From Chryseobacterium sp. G0162 (GTDB lineage: Bacteria > Bacteroidota > Bacteroidia > Flavobacteriales > Weeksellaceae), in assembly GCF_003815715.1 (NCBI RefSeq), contig NZ_CP033922.1:4822001-4886000 (forward strand): a DNA stretch of 64,000 nt, read 5' to 3'. A program made the translations under genes and the position numbers. This document shows, piece by piece, positions 8,603-16,097 of this stretch (positions within the stretch are counted from its first letter, which is position 1; each line of letters opens with the position of its first letter). The notes beneath the pieces were generated by a model, which searched no databases, had not been told where the DNA came from, and saw nothing but the letters and a program-made list of their open reading frames with translations.

Positions 8603-9601
8603 ATGAATTCTATTTTTTCTGCAACCTACTCAACACTTTGCCCAACAGCTTTATCTGTACTTATTGCTGAAAAATATGGAGTAAAAGATGTTCGATGTAA
8701 ACTTCTGGTTCGAGGAGTGGGAGATACTTATCTGATAGAATCGGAAAACGAATCCTTTATCCTTCGTATTTATCGTTCTTCCCATCGAAGTTTGAATCAT
8801 ATCAAAGAGGAAGTAAGGTTGTTACAGGCATTGAAAGATGCGCAGGTATCTGTTTCTTATCCGATAGCTGATCTTTCCGGACAGACCATTTTAAAGTTGA
8901 ATGCTATAGAAGGAGAAAGGTATGCTGTACTGTTTTCTTATGCTAAAGGCAGAGTTGTTAGAGCTATGAACGACAATCAGCTTCGTATGATGGGAAATGA
9001 AATGGCTCGCTTTCATAATGTGTCTTCTGATTTTAAAGTAGAATATGAACGATGGAATTTTGACCTTCAAACTACTGTTTTTAAACCTTTGGAAAGGTTA
9101 AAGCCTTTTTTTACAGAGAACCCTGAAGATTATGAATGGCTGCAGATGATCGCTGCTCAGTTAGAACGTAAGTGGGCGGCTTTTGATACCTCAGAATTCT
9201 CAAAAGGATATTGTCATTTTGATTTTTTGCCTAAAAATTTTCATTTTGATCACGATACAGTTACCTTTTTCGATTTTGATTTTATGGGATATGGTTGTCT
9301 CGTTAATGATATCATGACATTTTGGTTACATTTTGTACTGGATGTATCTGCAAGAAGAATGACTGATGAAGAATTGCAAAACTCCTATCATATTTTTCTA
9401 GATGGATATAAGGAATATCGTGCAGTGAGTCGTGAGGAACTGGCTTCGGTACCATATCTTGCAGTTGGGTTCTGGCTTTTTTATATGAGCTTTCATACGA
9501 CTCATGATCAGTTTTCTATATTTAGCCAGCCAGACCATTTAAAATTATATGTTGGGTTCATTAGGAATATTGTAGAAAATTATTGGGAGAAGGAAGCTTA
9601 G
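8603..9601 (+). CDS. Phosphotransferase of the APH/homoserine-kinase-like family
   Basis: The 332-residue product has a protein-kinase-like fold. The N lobe carries VRGVGDTYLIESENESFILRIY. The catalytic Brenner-type motif is GYCHFDFLPKNF, and the metal-binding segment is VTFFDFDFMGYG. These fit the aminoglycoside phosphotransferase (APH) superfamily, which includes choline, homoserine and fructosamine kinases and many of unknown substrate. The second residue of the usual HGD motif is F here (HFD). Nothing in the neighbourhood indicates antibiotic resistance, so a metabolic role is as likely. The preceding gap (8494-8602) contains a GGCTGGAAGAAGGAAG intergenic repeat and no gene. Confidence 0.8.
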   Translation: MNSIFSATYSTLCPTALSVLIAEKYGVKDVRCKLLVRGVGDTYLIESENESFILRIYRSSHRSLNHIKEEVRLLQALKDAQVSVSYPIADLSGQTILKLNAIEGERYAVLFSYAKGRVVRAMNDNQLRMMGNEMARFHNVSSDFKVEYERWNFDLQTTVFKPLERLKPFFTENPEDYEWLQMIAAQLERKWAAFDTSEFSKGYCHFDFLPKNFHFDHDTVTFFDFDFMGYGCLVNDIMTFWLHFVLDVSARRMTDEELQNSYHIFLDGYKEYRAVSREELASVPYLAVGFWLFYMSFHTTHDQFSIFSQPDHLKLYVGFIRNIVENYWEKEA

Positions 9602-9628
9602 GGGTTCTATTTTGTTGGAATTTTAATT

Positions 9629-9727
9629 TGTCATTCTGAACGGAATGAAATGAATAATCTCAATGATCTTATTAGATTAATAATGGTATAAGTTTCTCGC
9701 AGATTGCACAGATTTCGCAGATGTTTG
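9629..9727. repeat. Dispersed intergenic repeat fragments
   Basis: TTGTCATTCTGAACGGAATG is followed by the imperfect short tandem CGCAGATTGCACAGATTTCG near 9693-9721. Relatives of the second motif occur near 16990 and 61626. These look like decayed non-coding repeats. Confidence 0.55.
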
Positions 9728-9751
9728 TGGTTTACAATTTATAAAACAAAA

Positions 9752-9786
9752 TGCTGTTCTCAGGTGTTGAGAACAGCATTTTTATT
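9752..9786. terminator. Bidirectional terminator
   Basis: AAATGCTGTTCTCA and TGAGAACAGCATTTTT form a long GC-containing hairpin with T-runs on both strands, between the convergent phosphotransferase and lipoprotein genes. Confidence 0.88.
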
Positions 9787-9805
9787 TGACTTCAATAGAG
9801 TTTGT

Positions 9806-10306
9806 TTATTTTACGGCTTTGCTCACTACTTTACAGTCAGCTGCACCTAGCTTTTGTCCGTCTTTATAGCTGATTTTCTTGTCGTCTGCATATTTTGACT
9901 GTCCGTCTTCTTCTTTATGATCTCCGATACCTTCTGTTAAAGCATTGTCTTTCTGTAAGAAGTAAATATCTCTTTTGCTTTTTTTACCTTCAGAAGAGAA
10001 TTCGTAGGTTAGTTTTAGAGTATCTCCAGATTTAAATCCTGTTACGTCTCCTTTTGAACTGTCTTTTTCACTGTTTTTATACGACAGTTTTCCGGTAATG
10101 GTTCCCAGGTTGTCGTCAATAGAAGCGAAAACACTGTCTTTTCCAGTTACTCCTACATAGCAGAATGATTTTGGCCCCAGCGTATCTACTACAGGTTCTT
10201 CTACTGCAATAGTATCAGTATTCACTTTAGGAGCAGGAGCTTCAGTTTTTTTATTACAATTGATTAAAAAAGCTGAAACAGCACCTAATAAGATTAATTT
10301 TTTCAT
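9806..10306 (-). CDS. Putative lipoprotein of unknown function
   Basis: This 166-residue protein starts with a lipoprotein signal (MKKLILLGAVSAFLINC, lipobox cysteine 17). A Pro/Glu/Val-rich linker (residues 23-45) follows, then a lysine- and aspartate-rich domain with TITGKLSYKNSEKDSSKG and FKSGDTLKLTYEF. The last part repeats short beta-strand-like segments. It resembles small Flavobacteriia lipoproteins annotated only as hypothetical. It is a single gene read toward the phosphotransferase gene, sharing its terminator. Confidence 0.75.
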   Translation of the reverse strand: MKKLILLGAVSAFLINCNKKTEAPAPKVNTDTIAVEEPVVDTLGPKSFCYVGVTGKDSVFASIDDNLGTITGKLSYKNSEKDSSKGDVTGFKSGDTLKLTYEFSSEGKKSKRDIYFLQKDNALTEGIGDHKEEDGQSKYADDKKISYKDGQKLGAADCKVVSKAVK

Positions 10307-10450
10307 ATCCTTAGTTATTTAAAATCAAATTTTGAAGCGCTAAATTAGTGATACTATTTATATATTAATGGATATTTTATAAAAGTTTAAAAATATCATT
10401 CACTTGGGCACGGAAAATGATTCATATTATTTTATTTTTAAATTCATATT

Positions 10451-11407
10451 ATGAAGCAAACTGTCAGAAAGCTGGGATTAGGATTATTATTTTTAGGCGT
10501 AAATTTTTTGATGGGGCAAACCCCTCAAAACTATATTTATACTTCATCGGGAGATCTGCAGAATATAGAAAATATGATTGTACGAAAAGATATTGGCGGA
10601 GTACAGATTGTCTATAACTGGAGAGTTTTGGAGACTTCAAAAGATGTTTATAATTTTTCAGGTATTGAAAAAGATTTAGCGTATTTAACTTCTTTAAATA
10701 AAAAATTGTTTATCCAGCTTCAGGATAGATTTTTTGAGCCTCAGGCAAGATATGTTCCTGATTATATTTTGAAGGAGAAGGAGTATACCGGTGGATTGGT
10801 GGCTCAATATGATAATCCGGGCGAGAATAAACCTGTTGGAAGTGGTTGGGTAACCCAGCAATGGAATCCTGCAGTTAGAGCAAGGTATCAAAAGCTGATT
10901 GGAGAGCTGGGGAAAAGGTTTGATGGGAGAATTCAGGGAATTAATCTTCCTGAAACCTCAATAGATATTGAAATGAAAAAAGATAAAACCTGCTTTAGTT
11001 GTGATAAATATTTTCAGGCTGAGTTGGATAATTTAAAATTTGCAAGTCAAGCATTCAAAGAATCTCATGTATTACAATATGTCAATTTCTTTCCGTGTGA
11101 ATGGGAAAATGATCATCAGTATATGTCCAGATTATTTGATTTTGCCGATAAAAATAAGATAGGGTTGGGCGGCCCGGACATTGTTCCTGATAAAAAGGCT
11201 CAGATGAAAAACTCTTATCCGTTTTTTAATCAATATAAAGGAAAATTACCATTGGTCGCTATGGCAGTCCAGGAGCCCACATTAACTTATATCAATACAA
11301 AAACAAAAAAGCCCTTTACAAAAGAAGAATTTGTGAATTATGCACAGAATTTTCTTGGGGTTAATATTATATTCTGGAGCGTGGAGTCTCCCTGGCTGCA
11401 AAATTAG
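10451..11407 (+). CDS. Secreted TIM-barrel protein resembling glycoside hydrolases
   Basis: This 318-residue protein has a signal peptide (MKQTVRKLGLGLLFLGVNFLMGQ). The alternation VQIVYNWRVLE, YLTSLNKKLFIQLQDRF and VLQYVNFFPCEWE reads like an (alpha/beta)8 barrel with sugar-binding aromatics. E residues in INLPETSID and AVQEPTLTY occupy places where clan GH-A enzymes carry their acid/base and nucleophile, and IIFWSVESPWL resembles the final barrel strand. I infer a carbohydrate-active or related secreted protein and cannot name a family. Two cysteine pairs (FSCDK, FFPCEW) are present. A catalytic role is unproven. Confidence 0.55.
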   Translation: MKQTVRKLGLGLLFLGVNFLMGQTPQNYIYTSSGDLQNIENMIVRKDIGGVQIVYNWRVLETSKDVYNFSGIEKDLAYLTSLNKKLFIQLQDRFFEPQARYVPDYILKEKEYTGGLVAQYDNPGENKPVGSGWVTQQWNPAVRARYQKLIGELGKRFDGRIQGINLPETSIDIEMKKDKTCFSCDKYFQAELDNLKFASQAFKESHVLQYVNFFPCEWENDHQYMSRLFDFADKNKIGLGGPDIVPDKKAQMKNSYPFFNQYKGKLPLVAMAVQEPTLTYINTKTKKPFTKEEFVNYAQNFLGVNIIFWSVESPWLQN

Positions 11408-11428
11408 CGAACATTTAAAATATCTTAA

Positions 11429-11710
11429 TGGTTTTAAATTATTGTTTAGTCACAAAAGTTTTTGAATGCTTAGTTTATTAAGTTAAAAGCTTTGCGTATA
11501 GATAAGTGTACATAAGCTTTGAAAATCGTTGATTTTCTTATTGCATCCACTTTTTCATTGAGTATGTCGAATCTTTGATTTCTGTAAAAATCCAGGATGC
11601 TATTTTCAACCACAAAAGTCACAAAAATTTTTAGACACTTAAGTTATTTTAAGAGACAAGCTTTGTGTATAAAGAAGTGCACATAAGTTTTGAAAAATCA
11701 AAGATTTTTC
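11429..11710. repeat. Two degenerate copies of a dispersed hairpin repeat
   Basis: Each copy has a CACAAAAGT-type start, an AAGTTA...AAGCTTTG segment and a terminal hairpin: GAAAATCGTTGATTTTC at 11521-11537 and GAAAAATCAAAGATTTTTC at 11692-11710. Relatives with the same hairpin type occur near 12486, 12797 and 61529. No coding sequence is apparent in this gap. Confidence 0.65.
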
Positions 11711-11717
11711 ATTTCCA

Positions 11718-11797
11718 CCCTAACACTCTCAAACCCTAACACTCTCAAACCCTAACACTCTCAAACCCTAACACTCTCAAACCCTCAAACTCCCCCT
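11718..11797. repeat. 16-bp tandem repeat (4 copies) plus a partial copy
   Basis: CCCTAACACTCTCAAA is repeated four times head to tail from 11718 and then degrades. The stop codon of the DUF4256 gene lies inside the array. Its complement (TTTGAGAGTGTTAGGG) resembles the AGAGTATT repeats at 13.9 and 14.6 kb in the same operon. Confidence 0.9.
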
Positions 11798-12334
11798 AAA
11801 TCCTCTCGCCGCATAATAAGAATCTGCACCGTTATGATAATAGAATACCGTATTGTAGCGTCTGTCGCAGAAAACAGCGCCTCCAAGTTCTCTGATTGAA
11901 GCAGGTGTTTGTATCCAGCTGGATGTTTTCTGATCAAACTTTCCTAACTCCTGAAGGTGGCGGTATTGTTCTTCGGTTAAAATGTCAATACCCATTTCTG
12001 ATGCTTTATCAATAACATTGCTTTCCGGTTTGTTAGCTTTTCTTGATTCCCATGCGGGATAATCGTAGCAAAGACTTCTGCGTTTGGGGCTTTCCGGAGA
12101 GCAGTCGAAGAAGAGATATTCATCTGTTTTTTGGTTATAATCCACTACGTCAGGTTCGCCTTCCGTTTCTTCCATTTCGTTTAAAGACCAGAGTTTTTCA
12201 GGATTGGCTTCCAGTTTGGATTGGATATTTTCCCATTTCAGTCCTTTGTGGCGGGGCATATTTTTTTCAAAACGGGTTTTCAGTACTTTTAAAAGGGCTT
12301 CGCTTTGTTCGGGAGTTAATGATTTCTTTTTCAT
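11777..12334 (-). CDS. DUF4256 domain-containing protein
   Basis: This 185-residue protein starts MKKKSLTPEQSEALLKVLK. It has the features I associate with DUF4256: RFEKNMPRHKGLKWENIQ near the N-terminus, YLFFDCSPESPKRRSLCYD, a long aromatic C-terminal half (LGKFDQKTSSWIQTP, ELGGAVFCDRRYNTVFYYHNG) and a terminal ARGFRG. Its biochemical role is unknown. The frame is open upstream to 12397, but that extension translates the repeat DNA, so 12334 is chosen. It may be the distal gene of the ArsR-SRPBCC-YdeI-DoxX operon. The C-terminus runs into the 16-bp tandem repeat, so its last few residues are repeat-derived. Confidence 0.85.
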   Translation of the reverse strand: MKKKSLTPEQSEALLKVLKTRFEKNMPRHKGLKWENIQSKLEANPEKLWSLNEMEETEGEPDVVDYNQKTDEYLFFDCSPESPKRRSLCYDYPAWESRKANKPESNVIDKASEMGIDILTEEQYRHLQELGKFDQKTSSWIQTPASIRELGGAVFCDRRYNTVFYYHNGADSYYAARGFRGSLRV

Positions 12335-12382
12335 GTTAAATTTTGTTTGTTCTTTTGAATGAATTGGTTTTTGTTGTTGGCA

Positions 12383-12550
12383 ATCGCAAAGGCGCAATAG
12401 GTTTTGAGGCTGATAATATTTTTAAGGCGCAAAGATTTTATCTACGATAAAATTGAATGCTGCATACTTTCATCTCATATTTGCTGAAAATCTTAGATTT
12501 TCTTGCGCCTTAAAACAGCATTAGGTTTTAATTCTTAGCGTCTTTGCGAT
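12383..12550. repeat. MITE-like element, copy A
   Basis: The element is bounded by ATCGCAAAG (12383-12391) and its inverse CTTTGCGAT (12542-12550). It contains two internal hairpins, GATTTTATCTACGATAAAATT and GAAAATCTTAGATTTTC (12486-12502). It has no coding capacity. Copy B about 310 bp downstream is nearly identical. Confidence 0.8.
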
Positions 12551-12600
12551 ATTCCAACAAAATTAATGTAATTATCTGGATGAAATTTTTAATCGTGTGT

Positions 12601-12655
12601 ATTGCCCCGGACATTACAAAGAAAAATCCAACATAAGCCCATTCTTTTTTTACTG
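12601..12655 (-). pseudogene. Duplicated internal fragment of the DoxX gene
   Basis: The minus strand encodes KEWAYVGFFFVMSGA, matching KEWAYAGFFFVMSGA inside the intact DoxX gene (about 13040-13090). The fragment sits between the two copies of the MITE-like element, so a segment carrying element plus gene was duplicated and most of one gene copy was lost. Confidence 0.8.
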
Positions 12656-12692
12656 TTTGTTCTTTTGAATGAATTGGTTTTTGTTTTTGGCA

Positions 12693-12862
12693 ATCGCAAA
12701 GGCGCAAGAGACTTTTGAGGCTGATAATATTTTTAAGGCGCAATGATTTTATCTCCGATAAAATTGAATGCTACATAGTTTTATCTCATATTTGCTGAAA
12801 ATCTTAGATTTTCTTGCGCCTTAAAAACAGCATTAGGTTTTAATTCTTAGCGTCTTTGCGAT
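12693..12862. repeat. MITE-like element, copy B
   Basis: It has the same inverted ends (ATCGCAAAG at 12693, CTTTGCGAT ending at 12862) and the same internal hairpins as copy A (second hairpin at 12797-12813). Matching flanks on both sides (TGTTTGTTCTTTTGAATG before, AATGTAATTATCTG after) show that the duplicated unit is larger than the element. Confidence 0.8.
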
Positions 12863-12911
12863 ATTCCAACAAAATCAATGTAATTATCTGCATAAAATTT
12901 TTAATTGTGTA

Positions 12912-13313
12912 TTAGTTGTCGCTGAGAGAGATTTTTCTGTTGGCAGGTCTGAAATACCATGAAATAATAACCAGCACAAAGAGCAATACAGCAGGGAAGG
13001 TTCTTCCGGCAATATCTCCCACAATAAGGTGTGAGATCACTGCTCCGGACATCACAAAGAAAAATCCCGCATAAGCCCATTCTTTTAATAGTAGCTGTTT
13101 CGGGATGAGAATGGCAATGACTCCCAAAATTTTCCATACACCGATAATGGTCATAAGATAAGCAGGATAGCCAAGATTGGTAAAATTGGCAAGCTCATCC
13201 TTATTTTTCATAAGCTGAACAATGGCTGTTGAGATCATACCTAAAGCCATCCAGAGGGTGAAAATCCAATAAATGATTCTTTTTCTTTTTTCTGTTTTGT
13301 TTGATGTTTCCAT
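12912..13313 (-). CDS. DoxX-like membrane protein
   Basis: This protein of about 133 residues has four predicted membrane helices (from IIYWIFTLWMALGMIST to FPAVLLFVLVIISWYF), typical of the DoxX-like family. It starts METSNKTEKRKR at 13313. The longer frame to 13358 would overlap the upstream gene and is less likely. DoxX-like proteins often sit in ArsR-SRPBCC operons, as here, but their function in these operons is not established. The C-terminal tail (RKISLSDN) is soluble. A fragment of this gene is duplicated at 12601-12655. Confidence 0.85.
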   Translation of the reverse strand: METSNKTEKRKRIIYWIFTLWMALGMISTAIVQLMKNKDELANFTNLGYPAYLMTIIGVWKILGVIAILIPKQLLLKEWAYAGFFFVMSGAVISHLIVGDIAGRTFPAVLLFVLVIISWYFRPANRKISLSDN

Positions 13314-13332
13314 AGTAATTTTGTTTTTGTGA

Positions 13333-13911
13333 TTAGTCGTTAAGGCCTTTTCCTTCAAGGATTTGAGGAATGCATTTTTCGATTCTTGCTTCCCTGGTTT
13401 TGGATTGTTTGGCAGAGGAAAAGTAGAGTAGGTAAGCTCTTTGTCGGCCTGGTGTTAAGGCTTCAAAAGCATCTTTTAATATAGCATCCTGATCGAGTCT
13501 GTTTTGAAACTCTTCAACCATTTCAAAGTCTTTGGTTTTCTTCATTTCAACCTTCACTCCGGATTCTTCAATTTCCACAGCTTCAAACATATACGTCCGA
13601 AGTTCTTTTTTAAGATCATTAATTTGTTGAAGATCTGTAAAACGAATTTGTCTCGCTGCCTGTACATTTTCAGACTGCTGAATTAAAATCTGGTCAGGAT
13701 CTTTCATCAAAGCACCTTTAAAGAAGAGTAGGGCACAATATTCTTTAAATCCGTGAATTAAGAATATATTTTTCCCTTCATAGGTATAACACGGACATCC
13801 CCATTTTAAATCTTCTACCAATTCGGTACTTAGAGCAATGGTTCTTAATGCTTCAAATTCTTCTTTCCACTGTGTGGCTTTATCGAAGAAAAAATTAACT
13901 TTTGGATTCAT
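13333..13911 (-). CDS. YdeI/OmpD-associated (DUF1801-type) protein
   Basis: The N-terminal half of this 192-residue protein (DKATQWKEEFEALRTIAL ... DLKWGCPCYTYEGKNIFLI) is the DUF1801 fold, also seen in frataxin-like YdhG proteins. The C-terminal part (GRQRAYLLYFSSAKQSKT then REARIEKCIPQI) is the YdeI signature. It is cytoplasmic. YdeI-family proteins have been connected with peptide resistance in enterobacteria, but that does not transfer automatically. It is the third gene of the ArsR-led operon, 20 bp before DoxX. Confidence 0.85.
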   Translation of the reverse strand: MNPKVNFFFDKATQWKEEFEALRTIALSTELVEDLKWGCPCYTYEGKNIFLIHGFKEYCALLFFKGALMKDPDQILIQQSENVQAARQIRFTDLQQINDLKKELRTYMFEAVEIEESGVKVEMKKTKDFEMVEEFQNRLDQDAILKDAFEALTPGRQRAYLLYFSSAKQSKTREARIEKCIPQILEGKGLND

Positions 13912-13932
13912 GGAGTTGGGTTTTAGGGTTTG

Positions 13933-13980
13933 AGAGTATTAGAGTATTAGAGTATTAGAGTATTAGAGTATTAGAGTGGG
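13933..13980. repeat. (AGAGTATT)5 microsatellite
   Basis: Five exact copies of AGAGTATT (13933-13972) are followed by AGAGTGGG, in the intergenic space upstream of the YdeI-like gene. A sister array with the same ending lies at 14562. Confidence 0.92.
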
Positions 13981-14074
13981 AGCTTTAAATTTGTAAATTT
14001 GGGAGGAAGAGAGTGATTGAGTCGAGGGTATTTAAACTTCTAATTTTCAGTATCTGAAATCTGAAATCTGATAT

Positions 14075-14533
14075 CTATTCAAACATTTCCTGCAAACGAT
14101 TATGCGCCATATTAATTCCCTGAGCAAATGGCATTTTCAGATGTTGATCTCTGAAGTCTACGGATTTGTATATCATCTGGATTGTGATTTTGCTGGTGGT
14201 ATCCGTTAGTTTTTCAAATGCTAAAAACTCGATCTGAACCGGAAAAGGGGTGTTTTCCATTTGGAAAGTTCTTATAATTTTCTCATTTTCAACAATGTCA
14301 TGAATGGTTCCGTTAGCACTAAACATTACTTCTCCCTGAGGATTAGAAGTTTCGAAACGGTAACTTCCATGTTGTTTATTTTCAAACTTGGTCACTTTGG
14401 TTCCCATCCATTGTTCAAAAAGTTCGGCTTCTGTATACGCCTTGAAAAGCAATTCTACAGGAAGATCAAATTCTCTGATAATGAAGATTTCCTGTTTGCC
14501 ATCTTCTGCGTGGATTTTTGTTTTTAGTTCCAT
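14075..14533 (-). CDS. SRPBCC (AHSA1-like) domain protein
   Basis: This 152-residue single-domain protein has IREFDLPVELLFKAYTEAEL and FEQWMG near the N-terminus, then KFENKQHGSYRFE and a closing amphipathic helix (KMPFAQGINMAHNRLQEMF). It is the typical SRPBCC/Aha1-C fold with a hydrophobic ligand cavity. It is encoded directly after an ArsR-family repressor, a very common pairing in which the SRPBCC protein may sense or handle a small molecule. No ligand can be predicted from sequence alone. Confidence 0.9.
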   Translation of the reverse strand: MELKTKIHAEDGKQEIFIIREFDLPVELLFKAYTEAELFEQWMGTKVTKFENKQHGSYRFETSNPQGEVMFSANGTIHDIVENEKIIRTFQMENTPFPVQIEFLAFEKLTDTTSKITIQMIYKSVDFRDQHLKMPFAQGINMAHNRLQEMFE

Positions 14534-14561
14534 ATTTTGAGTTTGAGGGTTTTGGTGTTTT

Positions 14562-14601
14562 AGAGTATTAGAGTATTAGAGTATTAGAGTATTAGAGTGG
14601 G
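14562..14601. repeat. (AGAGTATT)4 microsatellite
   Basis: Four exact copies of AGAGTATT are followed by AGAGTGGG, in the gap between the ArsR and SRPBCC genes. Copy number differs from the sister array at 13933 (four against five), as expected for slippage-prone repeats. Confidence 0.92.
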
Positions 14602-14654
14602 AGGGTGAGAGCGTTTAAGGTTGTTATCCCTTCACCAACGATTGACGATTTACT

Positions 14655-14984
14655 TTACTCATTCTTTAAGTCATGGTACGCTTTCATCACACTTTCCAGC
14701 TTATTGAATTTCTCATCCCACATGTTGCGGAACGGCTCTATAAAATCGGCTATTTCTTTCATTTTATTAGGATTAAGGTGGTAAGTAATTTCACGGCCGT
14801 TTTGTTCAGATCTCAACAGTTCACATTCTGTAAGGATCTGAAGATGCTTGGAAACGGTTGGTCTTGCGGTATCGAAATTGGAAGCAATGGCTCCTGCAGT
14901 CATGGATTGAGCAGCCACCAACATCAATATAGATCTTCTGGTAGGGTCTGCGATCGCCTGGAATACATCTCTTCTTAAATTCAT
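14655..14984 (-). CDS. ArsR-family winged-helix repressor
   Basis: The 109-residue protein shows the ArsR layout: [15 protein letters not shown], a recognition helix in [20 protein letters not shown], and a wing with [15 protein letters not shown]. It lacks the CxC metal site of SmtB/ArsR proper, so it belongs to the non-metal group usually paired with SRPBCC proteins. It is the first gene of the leftward operon, and its promoter carries two copies of an operator-like palindrome, which suggests that it represses its own operon. Confidence 0.92.
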   Translation of the reverse strand: MNLRRDVFQAIADPTRRSILMLVAAQSMTAGAIASNFDTARPTVSKHLQILTECELLRSEQNGREITYHLNPNKMKEIADFIEPFRNMWDEKFNKLESVMKAYHDLKNE

Positions 14985-14987
14985 TGT

Positions 14988-15029
14988 GTAGTTATTTGAC
15001 TACAAATATATGTGTAGTTATTTAGCTAC
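14988..15029 (-). promoter_or_regulatory. Operon promoter with twin ArsR operator candidates
   Basis: A perfect -7 box, TATATTTG on the minus strand (15003-15010), sits between two 16-bp imperfect palindromes GTAGTTATTTGACTAC (14988-15003) and GTAGTTATTTAGCTAC (15014-15029). They are 26 bp apart and share the same GTAG-N8-CTAC pattern. A TTG lies 20 bp upstream of the -7 box. The arrangement would let a repressor cover the -7 box from both sides. Confidence 0.72.
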
Positions 15030-15065
15030 GCAAGTTTTTTTTGAATTATTTATTTAATGTAAGAG

Positions 15066-15102
15066 AAAAACCCCTTATGAAATTAATTCATAAGGGGTTT
15101 CT
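15066..15102. terminator. Hairpin terminator between the ArsR promoter and the next gene
   Basis: AAAACCCCTTATGAA / TTCATAAGGGGTTT is a strong stem-loop just after the stop codon side of the 121-residue gene at 15111, with a T-run on the minus strand. It insulates the ArsR operon from transcripts arriving from the right. Confidence 0.85.
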
Positions 15103-15110
15103 ATTTTCAT

Positions 15111-15476
15111 TTAATTGGGCTTAACTGTAGATTTAATATCCTCCCACATTTTTTGTAATCTTTCATTTAGTTCAAGATTACGGTGAACTTTCTCAAAATG
15201 ATGTGATTTTTGATCCTTATCTACTAAGCAAAGAGAGAAGAAAAAATGAGGCTTTAGTTCTTCTCCAAGCTTTTCAATATCAAATTTATCATTCGGGTAT
15301 ATGAAAATGATTGTAGACTCACATGGACTTTTAACACTTGTTGCTCCATGTCTTCTCAAACATATAAGTATACATTCCTTAGCTTGTTCATATTTACCTT
15401 CAAAATCATCATCGCAATTTATTACGTCATAAGATAAATGATATTTTCTTCCCAAAATTTCTGATACTAGTTTCAT
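15111..15476 (-). CDS. Hypothetical protein
   Basis: This 121-residue soluble protein begins MKLVSEILGRKYHLSYDVI. It has a D-rich loop (NCDDDFEGKYEQAKE), a central LRRHGATSVKSPCESTIIF, and a charged helical C-terminus. I do not recognise the family. It is transcribed alone, with a strong terminator 9 bp after its stop. Codon use looks like the neighbours. Confidence 0.6.
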   Translation of the reverse strand: MKLVSEILGRKYHLSYDVINCDDDFEGKYEQAKECILICLRRHGATSVKSPCESTIIFIYPNDKFDIEKLGEELKPHFFFSLCLVDKDQKSHHFEKVHRNLELNERLQKMWEDIKSTVKPN

Positions 15477-15557
15477 TGAATTAAATTTTTGCTAAAATAT
15501 CATCATTGATTGATATAAAATTATGGATTCCCGTAATTTTGTTTTTTAGTTTTTATC

Positions 15558-16031
15558 CTATTTAACCTTTCGCATCGGAAATTTCTGGCTGGCCATTCTT
15601 CCGTTCATCATTCCTGAAATCTCTGCCATCAGAGAATCTTTTCCCTTTTTTTTATAGGCAATCATTTGCGGGAAATCATGAGCCGGATTTTCAAAGACAA
15701 GAGAAGTGGGATCTTTGATTTCTTTGGTCGCAAAGTCTACGGGAAGCTCATGGTTTTGATGCTTTACAGAAACAATATAATGCAGCTTTTTATCCTTTTC
15801 TATCAATCGGACAGACTCGAATAAAAGGGTGTCTTTATTTTTCAGATAATAGCTTTTTCCCTGAAATTCGGTAGGGCCTTTTCTTTTCCAGGTTTCATAG
15901 AGGCTTCCTTTGGGTGTTTGGGTTTCCCAGGTTCCGAGAAGCCATTCCAGTTTATTGAGTTCACCTTGTTGCTGAGCCCAGCTCCCCATCATCAGGATAG
16001 TGATGATGGCAGGGATGAGTTTTGTTTTCAT
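15558..16031 (-). CDS. DUF6265-type exported protein
   Basis: This 157-residue protein has a signal peptide (MKTKLIPAIITILMMGSWAQ) and the pattern LEWLLGTWETQTPKGSLYETW, then LLFESVRLIEKDKKLHYIV and FENPAHDFPQMIAY, which I recognise as the lipocalin-like DUF6265 family common in Bacteroidota. The role is unknown; a small beta-barrel in the periplasm is likely. It is read in the same direction as the upstream AraC gene (66 bp apart), so the two may be co-transcribed. Confidence 0.78.
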   Translation of the reverse strand: MKTKLIPAIITILMMGSWAQQQGELNKLEWLLGTWETQTPKGSLYETWKRKGPTEFQGKSYYLKNKDTLLFESVRLIEKDKKLHYIVSVKHQNHELPVDFATKEIKDPTSLVFENPAHDFPQMIAYKKKGKDSLMAEISGMMNGRMASQKFPMRKVK

Positions 16032-16097
16032 TGCTGTCGTATTTTATCTCAGCAAAGTTCAGGATAGGAATGATCTTAAAATTGTAAAAATGCGACA

